DNA of 64,000 nucleotides, from positions 110,561,530 through 110,625,529 of the forward strand of contig CM077160.1 of NCBI GenBank assembly GCA_039583875.1, read 5' to 3'. Source of the DNA: Platanthera guangdongensis (taxonomy: Eukaryota; Streptophyta; Magnoliopsida; Asparagales; Orchidaceae). Below the pieces are notes generated by a model. It was not told the DNA's origin, ran no database searches, and worked only from the letters and a program-made list of their open reading frames with translations. A program made the position numbers and the translations under genes. This document shows positions 1-10,894 of this stretch, piece by piece; the first letter of the stretch is position 1; each line of letters starts with the position of its first letter.

Positions 1-2
1 AT

Positions 3-338
3 CTTGGTCCATTTGAAGTGGTCGAGCGAGTCGGGGAAGCTGCATATCGGCTAGCTCTGTCAGCAAACTTGAGTGGATTACATGATGTGTTCCACATCTC
101 GGGGTTGCGGAAAGCCGTAAAAGATCCAGCTCAAGTGATCGCGGATGATCATGTGTCGGTGGAGTATGAGCTAACAATGAGAGTTAGGCCCATTCGAATC
201 GAAGATCGAGCCGAGAAACGGTTACGAAACATGATGGTTGGGATGGTTAAAGTCTGATGGGATAATTGCGGCCGTGAGGAGCTAACATGGGAGCGAGAGC
301 AAACCATGCGAGCTAATTTTCCCGAGTTGTTTCTGTAA
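3..338 (+). pseudogene. Ty3/gypsy pol, C-terminal end of integrase (element G1, 5'-truncated by window)
   Basis: The frame entering the window reads LGPFEVVERVGEAAYRLAL, then DVFHISGLRK. This is the conserved segment after the integrase core in plant Ty3/gypsy polyproteins, where integrase ends and a chromodomain-like tail starts. The usual sequence near the end is VKVxWxxxxxEEATWE. Here the expected Trp codon is a TGA at 255-257, followed in frame by WDNCGREELTWERE and a final stop at 336-338. So the reading frame reaches its natural end but carries one nonsense mutation. It lies just upstream of a polypurine tract and LTR, as expected for the end of pol. Lineage identification is by eye; a Tekay/Del-like element is plausible. 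Confidence 0.8.
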
Positions 339-446
339 ACGGTTGAGTAGTGAAACATTTGTTGTAACATAAAAATTTTGATGTTATAACTTTTTGCTTG
401 CTGGTTCCTTCCTGTATACAAATTTCGAGGACAAAATTTCTTGTAG

Positions 447-457
447 GAGGGGAGGAT
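447..457 (+). other. Polypurine tract of gypsy element G1
   Basis: The purine run GGAGGGGAGGA lies directly before the LTR start TATAACAGCCC. The same arrangement recurs before the G2 3' LTR at 51374-51387. This is where plus-strand DNA synthesis would be primed. Confidence 0.7.
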
Positions 458-479
458 TATAACAGCCCAAAGTTCAGCA

Positions 480-1060
480 TGGGAAAATTTTGGGTGACAC
501 GGCCTGTGACACGGGTGTGTCCTAGGGCGTGTCCTGCTCGGGTGCGTAGCAGTCGCGATTTCGACGAAAATGTATTTGACGAAGTGTTCGGGTGGAACAC
601 GCCCCATGTCACGGGCGTGTCAGGGGCGTGACTTAGGGCATGTCCGACCCAAATGACTACTTGAGTGATTGTCTCGAGTAGGTCTCGAGTGGGTCTCGAG
701 TAGTGGTGACATGGGCGTGTCATCCTTCGGACACGGTCATGTCCTGTTACTCGAGTAGATCTCGATGAAATGTCTCGAGTGGGTAGAAATGTGTCGAGTA
801 CCTAAGGAACATGGGCGTGTCGGTCATGTGACACAGGCGTGTAGGTCATGTGACACGGGCGTGTCATGACTAACTACTCGAGTAGTCCTCTCGAGTAGGT
901 CGCGAGTATAACTCCAGTGAGGTACACGTCCTATGTCACGGGCGTGTCTGGGCTGACATGGGCGTGTACCCTGGGCGTGACCTGTTTCGGGATAAGGCGG
1001 TTTGTGCACCACTTAGAGAACACGGCCTGTGACATGGGCGTGTCACATGACGTGTCCGAC
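480..1060. repeat. Array of GACACGGGCGTGTC-type palindromes in the G1 LTR
   Basis: The first 600 bp of the LTR repeat ACACGGGCGTGTC variants with GACACG and CGTGTC arms, interleaved with TCTCGAGTAG units. The same palindrome fills the start of the G2 LTR (43812-44475, 51425-51680). It is a family-specific LTR motif of unknown role. Confidence 0.7.
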
Positions 1061-2376
1061 CCAAAAAGTGATTTTACAGCTTTTTCGTGGTCGTCCATTT
1101 TCTTCAGCTGGGATCTAAGGGCTGAGAGACCTTCCTGCTTCCTTAAGGCCGAAAACTGAGAAAGAATTCTCATTATGTTATGGCCTTCATCATTCTACAA
1201 TTCTAAAGAGAGAAAGAGAGGAAGAAGAAGGAGGAGGAAGTGTGGCTGATCCCTGGTGGAGCTTGAGAGTGTCAAGCTGAGATCCGAGGTCATCTTTGCT
1301 GAGGAAAAGCTGTTGCGGTTATTTCTAGCCAGCTAGGAGCTCATGGCACCGAAGAAGTCTTCAAGGATAACAACCTTTCTTCCTAGCCATGTGAAGGCTT
1401 CCTTTTTGGCATATGCATATGATTCCCCCACTAGAGGGTGGCTTGTTGTGGGAGTCTTTGAGTTGATTCATGGAATCCCCAATTGGTTGGCATATAGATC
1501 CGGAAATTGAGTACGGAATAGGCATGCTGTGTGAAGCCTATCTGGACAGATTGATCTGGATTGGTGATGTTGCACACGAAACGGAGAAGACTCCGTGATA
1601 AACGTGTTGTTTAGGAGTCGACGGGTTGGACCTGTGAAAGGAAGTAGTAGGAATTACTGGAGTGGTAGCCCAGGAAAATACCTGTATATGCTTGTGTTTT
1701 TCGGTTAGACCTATGAAGGGGAGTAGCAGGAAGTACTGGATTGGAAGTTCTGGAAAGGCCCTTTGTAATGCTTGATGTTCATGGGTGGTACCTGTGAAGA
1801 GGAGTAGCACGAAGTACTGACATGGCAAGTTACGAAAATGCCCGTGACATTTGTGATATTTGCAGTGTCATACCTATGAAGAGAGTAGCAGGAAGTACTG
1901 GTGTGCCCAGAAAAGACCCACTAATGATGTGATATGAAATGGGTGTAAGAGAAATACCCAGGCTTGAATGCTAGAACTAGATCGGTGAGACCGACCCGCA
2001 CCTTTTTGTAGCCGCGAGTACGCTGTGCTCGGTGATGGCAAGGTGATTTGAGCAATGGGGGTGGATGATCCGACCTGCATTATGTTCGTCCGACGTGAGA
2101 CCTGAAAGTGCGGTCTGTTGGAGCGCATAGCAAGAGTCTTAGGCCTACACGTCGTGATACAATGGGGGGCTACGGGCCAATCCCGATTCACTAAGACTAT
2201 AAAACTTCGGCTGCATGTCATTGAGTAAATGCTCAAGTGATTTGTCGTTGGGTTGCGACCCTGATACGGTGGTGGGCAACTGGTTCGTCGGTACACCAAG
2301 AATGTGCCTTGAGTGCACGGATCGTCGGGCCGGGTGGCTGACGGTTGTGATGGAATGTGTGCGTGAAAGCACATTT

Positions 2377-2380
<4 letters not shown>

Positions 2381-2460
<80 letters not shown>
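2381..2460. repeat. (TA)40 microsatellite inside the G1 LTR
   Basis: Eighty bases of uninterrupted TA. The matching position in the G2 LTR (near 45540-45570) has no such tract, so the expansion is specific to this copy. Confidence 0.95.
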
Positions 2461-2461
<1 letters not shown>

Positions 2462-3008
2462 TTGTGAAATGCTATGCCTGCAGGGAAGATTATCACTGCC
2501 CCGGGAAAGGGGTAGGGTCGTTATAATTTGGTCAGCTGAATGCTGACCGTTGCCTCTGTTTGCCACCGTTGGGTGGAATGTCCCTGTGCAGGTGTTGGAG
2601 AGTCGAGCGGGAGGCATAAGGGCTGAAGTCCCTGCTGCATTTGTTGTTGCAGCTACTGCTAGACCTCGAAGGCTAAACTTATAAATGCTGTGTTTTAGTT
2701 TTATGTGGCTGGCCTGCGCGCCAATGTTTGAGGCCACTGGTATGAAAGCCCTGTAAGGCCATAAGGCCAACTGTTTGTATTTGTCAGACATTCCTATGAT
2801 ATATAAAATGTGGAGCTTTTATATGTTGGACATTCAGGTGCGTAGTTCAAGTGTTAGTGTTATGCTTCTGCTAGAATGCAATGTGTTAAGGTGCATTGCG
2901 CGACTCTGGTATCACTCCGTAACTTCACCGCCTGTTTTGTGGTATATGCTGTGGGGCGCCGACCGGACCTTCTAGTATATACTATGTGAACAGATGAGGT
3001 TGTTACAT

Positions 3009-3055
3009 CTCATCCCGTAACTACTCCTATCCGAGCACGCTTAACTATAGAGTTC
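3009..3055 (-). pseudogene. 5S rRNA-like fragment (left arm, copy 1)
   Basis: Read on the minus strand this gives GAACTCTATAGTTAAGCG followed by the internal-promoter-like region of 5S rRNA, ending at GGATGAG where the gypsy LTR begins. It is a truncated inverted copy of 3110-3172. Confidence 0.6.
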
Positions 3056-3109
3056 TTTCACTTCCCATCACCAATTGAGCTGCAGCTGAATTGGTGTTGG
3101 GAAGTGAAT

Positions 3110-3172
3110 GAACTCTATAGTTAAGCGTGCTTGGACTGGAGTAGTCCTGGGATGGGTGACCTCCTGGGAAGT
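3110..3172 (+). pseudogene. 5S rRNA-like segment (right arm, copy 1)
   Basis: AGTTAAGCGTGCTTGG and GGATGGGTGACCTCCTGGGA match the A-box and C-box parts of the 5S rRNA internal promoter. The first half of 5S is absent, so this is not a functional 5S gene. It could still act as a Pol III promoter, as the 5S-like region is thought to do in Cassandra elements. Confidence 0.75.
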
Positions 3173-3412
3173 TTCGTAAGGGCGCTTAACTGAATAACTT
3201 CACATCGGAAGGAGTTCGGGGGATCGAGGTCGGGAAAGCGCAACACCTCGCCGACCTCAACAACCTGCCACAAACCAGTTTAAGGGAAGTCAGCCCGGTT
3301 TGGGAGATTGACCGCACGTGGTTGTGTGGAGAGCGGGTTAGGGCTGGTGGACTGCAGTCTGGTGGGGGGCGGCCCGAGATGCTCACATGAGTGGGTCGGC
3401 CCCCTTTCAACA

Positions 3413-3772
3413 ATGGTATCAGAGTTGGAAGAAAGATATCCGCAGACTTGGAGGTATTCTGCTATCTTCCCATACCAAACTCTTGGAGCTTGCTTCAAAC
3501 CATAGAGAGCCTTGCTAAGCTTGCAGACATAGTCCGGATGAACTTTAGAAATAAAACCAAGTGGTTGATCCATGAAGATGTCCTTATCAATCTCTTCGTA
3601 AAGAATAGTGTTCTTCACATCAAGCTGCCACATCCTCCATCCCTGACAAGCAGCCAAAGCAATCACCACCCAAACCGAAGTCATCTTTGCAACTGGACTA
3701 AATGTCTCCTCATAGTCTTCACCATACTCTTGTGAGAATCCTTGAGCAATAAGGCGAGCCTGATATGAAGAA
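3413..3772 (-). pseudogene. Copia reverse transcriptase fragment, inverted (C family)
   Basis: The minus-strand frame reads YQARLIAQGFSQEYGEDYEE, then ETFSPVAKMTSVW, WQLDVKN, FMDQPLGF and [15 protein letters not shown]. These are conserved blocks of the N-terminal half of Ty1/copia reverse transcriptase. It closely resembles C1 at 3854-3939 plus 28176-28480, but runs in the opposite direction. It ends at 3413 against the fold-back repeat. It has no YVDD active-site block because it stops too early. It could be an inverted duplication of C1 or a fragment of a sister copy. Confidence 0.8.
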
Positions 3773-3853
3773 CGGTATACAGCAAACTCCAGGAGCAACA
3801 AGGCAATCCAGGGGCTGCTGATGATACAGTAAACTCCAGTGACTTGCAAGTGA

Positions 3854-3939
3854 GTGTATAAGTTGAAGAAGAAGGCTGATGGGAGCATTGATAGATATAA
3901 GGCTCGCCTTATTGCTCGAGAATTCTCACAACAGTATGG
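3854..3939 (+). pseudogene. Copia C1 reverse transcriptase, 5' piece before the element A insertion
   Basis: The frame reads VYKLKKKADGSIDRYKARLI then AREFSQQYG. This is the start of the copia RT domain. It stops at TATGG (3935-3939), the target site of element A. The frame resumes after the second TATGG at 28176 with YGEDYEETFSAVAKM. The two pieces were one gene before A inserted. Sequence upstream of 3854 no longer reads as copia in this strand, so C1 is also truncated on its 5' side. Confidence 0.8.
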
Positions 3940-4096
3940 TGTTGGGTACACTGTTCATATGTACCAGATTTGGAGAAGCCTCATCTTAATCAATGATATA
4001 CATCAATTTGTATTTGATGTATGTTTGAGGTTTCATTGTACAGGTTTAAGAATTGGAAGAAAATTTTCTAAGTACAAGTGTCGAAACTTGTGAAGA

Positions 4097-4455
4097 ATTA
4101 TGTCGACACCTGTGAAGAGTTATGTCGACACTGAAAGCAGAAGCTGTGTCGACACCCAGGAGTTACGTCGATACTGAAAGCAGAAGCTGCGTCGACACCC
4201 AAGAGTTATGTCGACACTGAAAGCAGAAGCTGTGTCGACACACAGGAGTTATGTCGACACTGAAAGCAAAAGCTGTGTCGACACTCAGGAATTATGTCGA
4301 CACTGGAAGCAGAATTGTGTCGACACACAGGACTTGTGTCGACATATTTAACAGATGGTGTGTCGAGTACCAGAAGAATGACTATGTCGACACATGGAGT
4401 GTTGTGTCAACATCATCAAGATTTGTGTCGACACTTAGTCCATTTGTGTCGATAC
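4097..4455. repeat. GTGTCGACAC palindrome array in the 5' LTR of A
   Basis: About thirteen copies of TGTCGACA and several one-base variants occur in 360 bp, often spaced 19-24 bp apart. Part is a tandem repeat of about 43 bp (TGAAAGCAGAAGCTG between motifs). The decamer is its own reverse complement and has a central CG. The array lies upstream of the TATA box, as an LTR enhancer would. Confidence 0.9.
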
Positions 4456-4599
4456 ATGTGAAGCAGTTTGCTGAGTGGTTTATGCTGAGTTGGAAAGTTT
4501 TTGAAGAATCAGCTGTCATAACCAACCGATCTGACACCTTTGTCAGAACTGTCAGAAGACTGTTACAAACCGGATTAGTCGGTAATCAAGAGAAAACTC

Positions 4600-4609
4600 T
4601 ATATAAAGG
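4600..4609 (+). promoter_or_regulatory. Likely TATA box of the A LTR
   Basis: TATATAAAGG lies between the motif array and the LTR 3' half. The 3' LTR copy has the decayed form TATACAAAGG near 27350. Placement suits the U3/R border; no transcript evidence is available. Confidence 0.6.
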
Positions 4610-5416
4610 ATTTTTTCGATACAACAAACTAACACAAACAACACTAAGAAGTGAATCCTTCAGAAACAGTTTTCTACAACAAGAAAAGGGGAAACCTTTA
4701 CGAAGGCAGATCTAGAACAGTCCGCAGGGAAGATTCAGATCTCATTCTAAATTCAAGGAGGAAGCAATCAGAAGATCAACTTCTACATCAAGTGAAGATC
4801 AACCTTATTTTGTTCTATCAAGAAGCTTTGAAACAGCTAAGTCGGGTTGGATCAGAAAATCAGTTTATTCAAGAACTGATCAAGAAGCTCACACCAATGA
4901 AGAGATCTATCTGGTGAAATTACTGTATCTCTTAATCAAATAATTTCTGGTAGGATTTATTGTAAGATCTAAGTTGTAAGCCTGTAATTATAAAGGCTGA
5001 GGTAGGGCTGAGTGCCTGAGGTGTAGGACTTGTGAAAGTCTGAGTTGTAAGCCTAGTGACATAGGCTGAGGCCTGAGGTCGGGTTCTTGGGGAAGAATCT
5101 GAGGTAGGACTTGTATAAGTCTGAGCTGTAGGAACCAATCTGGTTCTGAGTTGTAAGATCTGTGGATTTGAGTAAGTGGAAGGAAGTTGGGCCGAATCCA
5201 GTTCACTACTGGATAGGCGAAGGGGGAAAGTGGATGTACCCATACCTTGGGGAACCACTATAAATCTGGTGTATGCTGTGCTGTGTTCATTGTTCTGTGG
5301 TTTACATTTTTCTATGCTGAGATAGATTTTGCTATTTGCCTAAAATTTTGAAGGAAAAATTAGAACCTATTCACCCCCCCTCTAGGTGTCTAAGCTCTTG
5401 AAATCAAGTCTTGCAA

Positions 5417-5432
5417 GTGGTATCAGAGGGAG
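5417..5432 (+). other. Primer-binding site of element A
   Basis: GTGGTATCAGAGGGAG starts one base after the LTR end. TGGTATCAGAG is complementary to the 3' end of plant initiator tRNA-Met, the usual primer for copia reverse transcription. Confidence 0.85.
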
Positions 5433-5494
5433 GTTGCTCAAAGATTGACCTAACAGTCTGAGTGAATCTCTAAGGCAAATAACATATTTCAAGA

Positions 5495-7732
5495 ATAGGT
5501 TCAATAGAGAATGAAAAGGAATCTGGATCGATGAAACTACCTATCTGCAGGAAAGAATGCTTTGGTATATGGAAGGAAAGGGTCAGGTTGTTTATGGAAG
5601 CACCTGATCCAAGAATCTACATCACAGTACAATAGGGTCCCTTCATTCCAATGAAGGTATCAGTTCTGGATGCAGATGTTAAAATCCCTAAGAGTTATTC
5701 TAAAATGACTAAGGATGAGATCATCCTGACAACACTAGACAAAATAACACAAAACATTATAGTAAGTGTTATAGATGATGCCACATTTCAGAATCTGGTG
5801 CACTGTAAAACCTCTAAGGAAATGTGGGACACCCTGATTGTATACATGGAGGTAACAAAAGAAGTCAGAGAGGACAGGAAATCCATGCTGAATCAAGAAT
5901 ATAAGTGCTTTAGACAAGCCAAGTCTAACAACATTGCTGAATGTTACAAGAAGTTCTTCAGGATTGTCAATGAGCCGATGACATATGGAAGAGTCTTCAA
6001 CACATATGAACTGAATGACAAGTTTCTCAGGTCACTAACAAAGAACTGGGACCCAAAGATATGTGCCATCAGAGAAGTGGCCAAGCTTGCCGATACACCT
6101 CCACCCACACTATTTGGAAAGCTGCTATCATATGAAATGCAGCTCACTGCAAGAAAAGAGGAGGAGAAAAGCAGCAGGTCTGAGTACAAAGAAAAGTCAG
6201 TAGCCTTCAAGGCTGAAGGCATAAGAAAGGGTTGGAGAAAGTCTCCTTCTCCACCCAGAAGGAGTGCTGAGGCTGAAGAAGAAAATCTTGACAACAACAC
6301 ATCAGATAGCCACACCTCTAATAAGGACTTTGCTGTCTTTACAAGGCAATTTCAATGGTTCATGAAAAAGAAGAAATGGAGAACCAGACCATCAACATCC
6401 TTTTCCAAGGATGAGTATTACAAGAAAAAGAAGACTCCCAAGGAGGACAGGTATGCCTCAAAACCTAGTAAACAAACTAATTCTAAGATTGTTTGTTATT
6501 GTTGCAACAGGCCTGGACATGTCATAGCTGACTGTCCAGACAAGAGGACTGAATCTAAAGAAAAGAAGAAGCATCAAGTAAAAGGCAAGAAGGAGAAATC
6601 CCTTGTTGCTCAGAAGCAGAAGAGTTAGACAGACTCTTCATCTTCAGGATCAGGAAAAGAAGATAATGCAGAAGCATATGTTGGGATGATCTCAACAGAA
6701 GAGGATTCTAGGGAACTAGAATTCCTACAAATGCTGGACTCCATAAATGGAACAAAAGATTATTGCTGTAGAGGGCTGATGGCTCTATCAGAAAATGATC
6801 AGTGCCAGGATCAGCCTGGTCCTAGTAAGGTATACAGTTCTCCCTCAGCTTCAGATTACTACACTGCATCTGAATCAGAAACTTCTGCATCAAGAGATGT
6901 GGGTGGTTCTGAATCTGAAGGGGATGTACATCAACTCATTAATGAGTATGGTGGGTTGTTGCAAGCTCTAAAGAGGAGCAAGTTTCTTGTCAAGGAGCAG
7001 GCCAAGGAGATTGAGTCTTTGAAGCAGGCTGCATCAGATTCAGCCGTGTTGATGGATTAAAAACTGAAGGAGGTTGCCAAACTGAAAAACATTACTGTTA
7101 TTCAGATGAGCACAATCTCTTTCAAGGAAAATCACATCAAGAAACTTGATGCATGACTTCAACAAGAAAGAGAGTTAGTGGCTAAATTCTCTAAGCCAAA
7201 ATCAGTCTTGCCCTTAATAGATAATTTCATTTCTCATAAAGGAAAGACTGGTCTAGGTTTCAAGGGTAGAACTAGGGCCACCAATTCTCATAGAAAAGGT
7301 AAGGCCCTAGCACAGCCACTAGCTACAAATCCCCCTATTTCCTTTAGGAAAGTGATGCAACCTACAAACAGGTATGATCATGATAGTACTTATGGTCACT
7401 ATAAGTATGAAGATCTCATGGGCAAGGGTGCATATGCCAATAGGTCACTCTGTAGGCAAGCCCATCAGTTTCAAGAGGAATTCTTGTGGTTTACTGCTCC
7501 AGCACCTACACTCAACAGAACTACTGGCAACAAAGTAGTAGAGTCTGTACCTAAGAGAAGGTATAATAGGTTTGAGTGTTGGTGCTGTGGCAAGGTGAGC
7601 CATTTTTCCATGGATTGTTGGTTCAACACAAGTGTTAAAACCAAGAGGAGTCTACCTATCAGAACAGCTGCAGGATTTCAAACTAACAATGACCTAGGAC
7701 CCAATAACAATTTGGGTTCTAAGGGTAAGTGA
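5495..7732 (+). pseudogene. gag of element A (broken), two zinc knuckles
   Basis: Compared with B, the start ATG is ATA at 5495; the next in-frame ATG is 5531. A stop lies at 5633-5635, then the frame is open from 5651 to 6628. It holds the copia gag core (KSMLNQEYKCFRQAKSNNI, ELNDKFLRSLTKNWDPKICA) and a CCHC knuckle CYCCNRPGHVIADC. After a TAG at 6626-6628 the protein-like sequence goes on through an acidic, coiled-coil-like part (6686-7060). After further stops comes a second knuckle CWCCGKVSHFSMDC (near 7580-7620). It ends KGK-stop at 7730-7732, where pol starts in another frame. Gag would form the cytoplasmic virus-like particle. Confidence 0.85.
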
Positions 7733-10700
7733 TTCTGTATGTGATGCAGGTGAATCCAAGTGACCATACCCCTATATGGTACTTGGATAGTGGATGTTCT
7801 AGACACATGACTGGAACAAGAAGAATGTTGAGGGACTATGTACCCAAAGAGAATGGACCCAAAGTAATCTTTGGTGGATCAGAAAAAGGAATCATCAAAG
7901 GATTTGGTAACATTTTTAGTGATTCAATTACTATCACTAAAGTGGCTTATGTGAAGGGTCTAAAACATAACCTGATCAACATAAGTCAATTTAGTGATCT
8001 AGGTTATGACATCTCCTTCCTCAAAGGGGAGTGCCAAATAAGAAGGTCAGTGATCAAGAGATCATTTTGACTGGCACTAGGAAAGGGAATGTATACTGTC
8101 TTAACCTAGATTGTGAGTTTGACAACTCACCCATTTGTCTAGTTGCAGGAGAAAAAGCTTCACTATGTGTCAAATGAAATAAGAGGCTAGCCCATCTGAA
8201 CTATAAGTTAATAGGACAGCTGTTCAGCATGGGGTTAGTGAGTAATGGTCCTCAAGTCAAGTGCATTAAAGAGGGTGTGTGTTCATCTTGCCAAAAGGGC
8301 AAACAGACTAAGTCCTCTTTCTATGCACTTGATATCAAAGTTTCAATGAGATGTTTATATCTCTTACATATGGATTTATTTGGTCCTATGCCAGTTCATA
8401 GTCTTGGTAGGAAAGTATACACACTAGTTATTATGGATGACTATTCTAGATACATATGGGTTTTCTTCTTAAGGCAGAAATCTGAAACCCTAACTGTTTT
8501 CCAAACTTTTGTTAGACAAATTCATAATGAATATAAAAGTTCAGTGGTCAAAATCAGAAGTGACCATGGAATTGAATTTCAGTCTGAATGTATGACAAAG
8601 TTCTGTGATGAACTTGGGATTCATCAGGAATTCTCCTCACCTAGAACTCCTCAGCAAAATGGAGTTGCTGAAAGAAAGAATAGGACTCTAATTGAGGTAA
8701 GTAAAACACTACTTAGTGACACTACTCTCCTTGAGTACTTCTGGGCTGAGGCAGTAAATACTGCATGTCTTGTTCTCAATAGAGCCTCCATCAATAAGAA
8801 ACATAAGATGACCCCTATCAGATTTTGAAAGGCGGAAAACCAAACATTTCCTACTTTAGAATCTTTGGTAGCAAGTGTTATGTACTAGTTAATGGTAAGC
8901 ACTACCAAACAAAGTTTGCTGCCAAATCCCTAGAAGGGATATTTGTTGGGTACAACAATAATAGTAGGGCATATAGAATCTACAACTTAACTACCCAAGT
9001 TGTAGAGGAATTTGTCCATGTTGTATTTGATGAGTCTAAGTTGATTAACAGTGAATTGTCTAGTTCTTCAGTTAGTTCTACAGGTCTAACAGACAGGCTG
9101 GACAAGCTGACTCTTAATGAAGAGGTACCTACTAGGCTAGATAAATAAAAAGATACTTGCTGTCCAGGGGGAGAACAAGACTCACTAGATGAAGAAGACA
9201 ATGAGGAGCATCAGGTTTAGGAAAATGCAGAAGGCCACGAGGTTGACAAATTTCCTCCAGCAAGAAGACACTTGAAGGATCATCCAGCACACCAAATTAT
9301 TGGTGATGCAAGTCAAGGTGTTCTAACAAGAAGCAAAAATATGAACTCAGTCCTATGTTCTAGCTTCTTGTCACAAATAGAACCCAAAAAGTTTGAAGAA
9401 GCCATGCTAGACACAAACTGGATTGATGTTATGCAAGAAGAGCTGACTCAATTCAAAAGATATAATGTATGGGAACTGGTTCCTAAACCAAAGGATCACA
9501 ACATCATAGGAACCAAGTGGATCTACAGAAATAAACTTGATGAGAATGGCACTATAATCAAGAACAAGGCCATATTGGTAGCAAAAGGCTACAAGCAAGA
9601 TGAAGGGATTAACTTTGATCAAACCTTTGCCTTAGTGGCAAGGTTGGAGGCTATAAGATTGTTCTTGGCCTATGCTTCCTATCAAGGGTTTAAGGTATAT
9701 CAGATGGATGAAAAGTCAGCATTTCTGAATGGTGACTTAAAAGAGGAAGTCTATGTTGAACAACCCTCAGGTTTTGTAGATTCTCATTATCCTGATTATG
9801 TATATAGGCTTAGGAAAACTCTATATGGTTTGAAACAAGCCCCAAGGGCTTGGTATGAAACCTTGTCTGCTTTTCTTATTGAGAATAAGTTCTCTAGAGA
9901 AAAGATAGACAAAACTCTATTCTTTAGGGAATCTAAAGGCAAGATAATCATAGTCCAGATATATGTTGATGACATTATCTTTGGTTCAACTGAAAACAAC
10001 CTTTGTAGGAAGTCTGCCAAACTTATGGAAGGGAAGTTTGAGATGAGCAGCATGGGTGAGCTGAAGTTCTTCTTGGGACTTCAAGTTAGACAGACTGATG
10101 ATGGATTGTCCATATCTCAGTCTAAGGTCACCAAGGATTTGATTAATAAATATGGAATGGACTCAGCCTCCACCATGAAAACTCCAATGGGAACAAGTAT
10201 GCCTATAGGCAAAGATGAGGCAGGGAAACCTGTTGATGAGTCTTTGTATAGAGGGATAATTGTCTCCCTACTCTATTTGACTGCTAGTAGACCTGACATC
10301 ATGTATGCAACATGTGTCTGTGCTAGGTACCAAGCTTGCCCAAAGGAATCTCATTATACTGTAGTTAAAAGAATTTTGAGATATCTTAAGGGCTCACCTA
10401 ATCTAGGCCTTTGTTACCCTAAGAATAGAGATTTCTTACTAACAGGTTTTTCAGATGTAGACTTTGTAGGATGCAAAGAAGATGGGAAGAGTACAACAAG
10501 AACTTGTCAATTCCTAGGAGGAAGGCTGGTGTCATGGTGCAGCAAGAAGCAAACAAGTGTAGCTATATCAACAGGTGAATCTGAGTATGTAGCTGCAGGC
10601 AGTTGCTGTGCATAGTTGTTGTGGATAAAGCACCAACTAGAAGATTATGACATCAAGGTAAGTAGAATTCCACTGTTTTGTGATTCTATCAGTGCTATTT

Positions 10701-10894
10701 CTATTGCTAAGAATCATGTATCACACAGTAGAACCAAGTATATAGAAATTAAGTTTCATTTCATCAGAGAACATGTTGAGAAGGAAGATATTAGTCTGGA
10801 GTTTGTGAATACAAATAATCAAATAGCTGATATATTTACAAAACCTCTGAATGAAATTAATTCAATTATTTTAAAATTGAATGAAGTATGTTGA
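7729..10894 (+). pseudogene. pol of element A: protease, integrase, RT, RNase H (broken)
   Basis: Domains in order are protease with YLDSGCSRHMTG (near 7780-7810), then an integrase zinc region. The integrase core has HMDLFGPMP, RSDHGIEFQ and PQQNGVAERKNRT, so all three acidic residues are present (8229-8828). RT has [11 protein letters not shown] and the active site YVDDIIFGS (9272-10200). RNase H follows with FSDVDFVGC (usual YSDADYAGC) and [10 protein letters not shown], ending near 10894 with IADIFTKPL. Frame breaks lie near 8070 and 8825, and stops at 9146-9148, in the 9150-9270 linker and at 10613-10615. RT-RNase H is the best-kept stretch (447 codons open). Confidence 0.9.

Larger units (their letters stand above)
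458..3007 (+). repeat. 3' LTR of gypsy element G1
   Basis: The LTR starts TATAACAGCCC (degenerate TGTAACAGCCC) right after the purine tract and ends GTTGTTACA. It aligns by eye with the G2 LTR (43783-49767, interrupted) over several landmarks. These are the GACACGGGCGTGTC-rich start, a purine-rich stretch near 1200, a block around 1530-1560 (GGCATGCTGTGTGAAGCC), the segment CTGCCCCGGG near 2500, and the 3' end GGGGCGCCGACCGGACC. Length is 2550 bp, inflated by a (TA)40 tract. The 5' part of the element lies outside the window. Several short open frames inside are not coding. Confidence 0.75.
3009..3412. repeat. Fold-back repeat with 5S rRNA-like head and SINE-like tail (copy 1)
   Basis: The centre near 3083 is a head-to-head palindrome (CACCAATTGAGCTGCAG and its complement). 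Both arms carry 5S rRNA-like sequence pointing outward. The left arm is cut short by the end of the G1 LTR. The right arm runs on into a tail shared with the 30566-31223 repeat: ACAACCTGCCACAAACCAG, GGGAGATTGACCGCA, GGGTCGGCCCCCTTTCAACA. The element ends TTTCAACA at 3412. Possible origins are a 5S-headed SINE or a Cassandra-type terminal repeat fused to a SINE tail. Confidence 0.65.
3940..5415 (+). repeat. 5' LTR of element A
   Basis: It starts TGTTGGGTACACTG and ends AAATCAAGTCTTGCA, directly before the PBS. It contains the GTGTCGACAC array, a TATA box and the run TTCACCCCCCCTCTAGG near its 3' end, a hallmark seen in many Sirevirus LTRs. Length 1476 bp against 1549 bp for the 3' copy; the missing bases are mostly motif-array units. 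Confidence 0.92.

Noticed and set aside
149..1173. Frames in the G1 LTR start (149-607, 457-723, 824-1012, 917-1173) and in the G2 LTR (43525-44931)
   Set aside because: LTR palindrome arrays; no protein similarity apart from the RNase H part of 43525-44016, which is annotated.
2233..2526. Open frames with long Tyr-Ile repeats over the TA tracts (also near 33410-33830, 34312-34650, 35404-35944, 36601-37178)
   Set aside because: Produced by (TA)n and TATATACA repeats, open on both strands; no conserved protein sequence.
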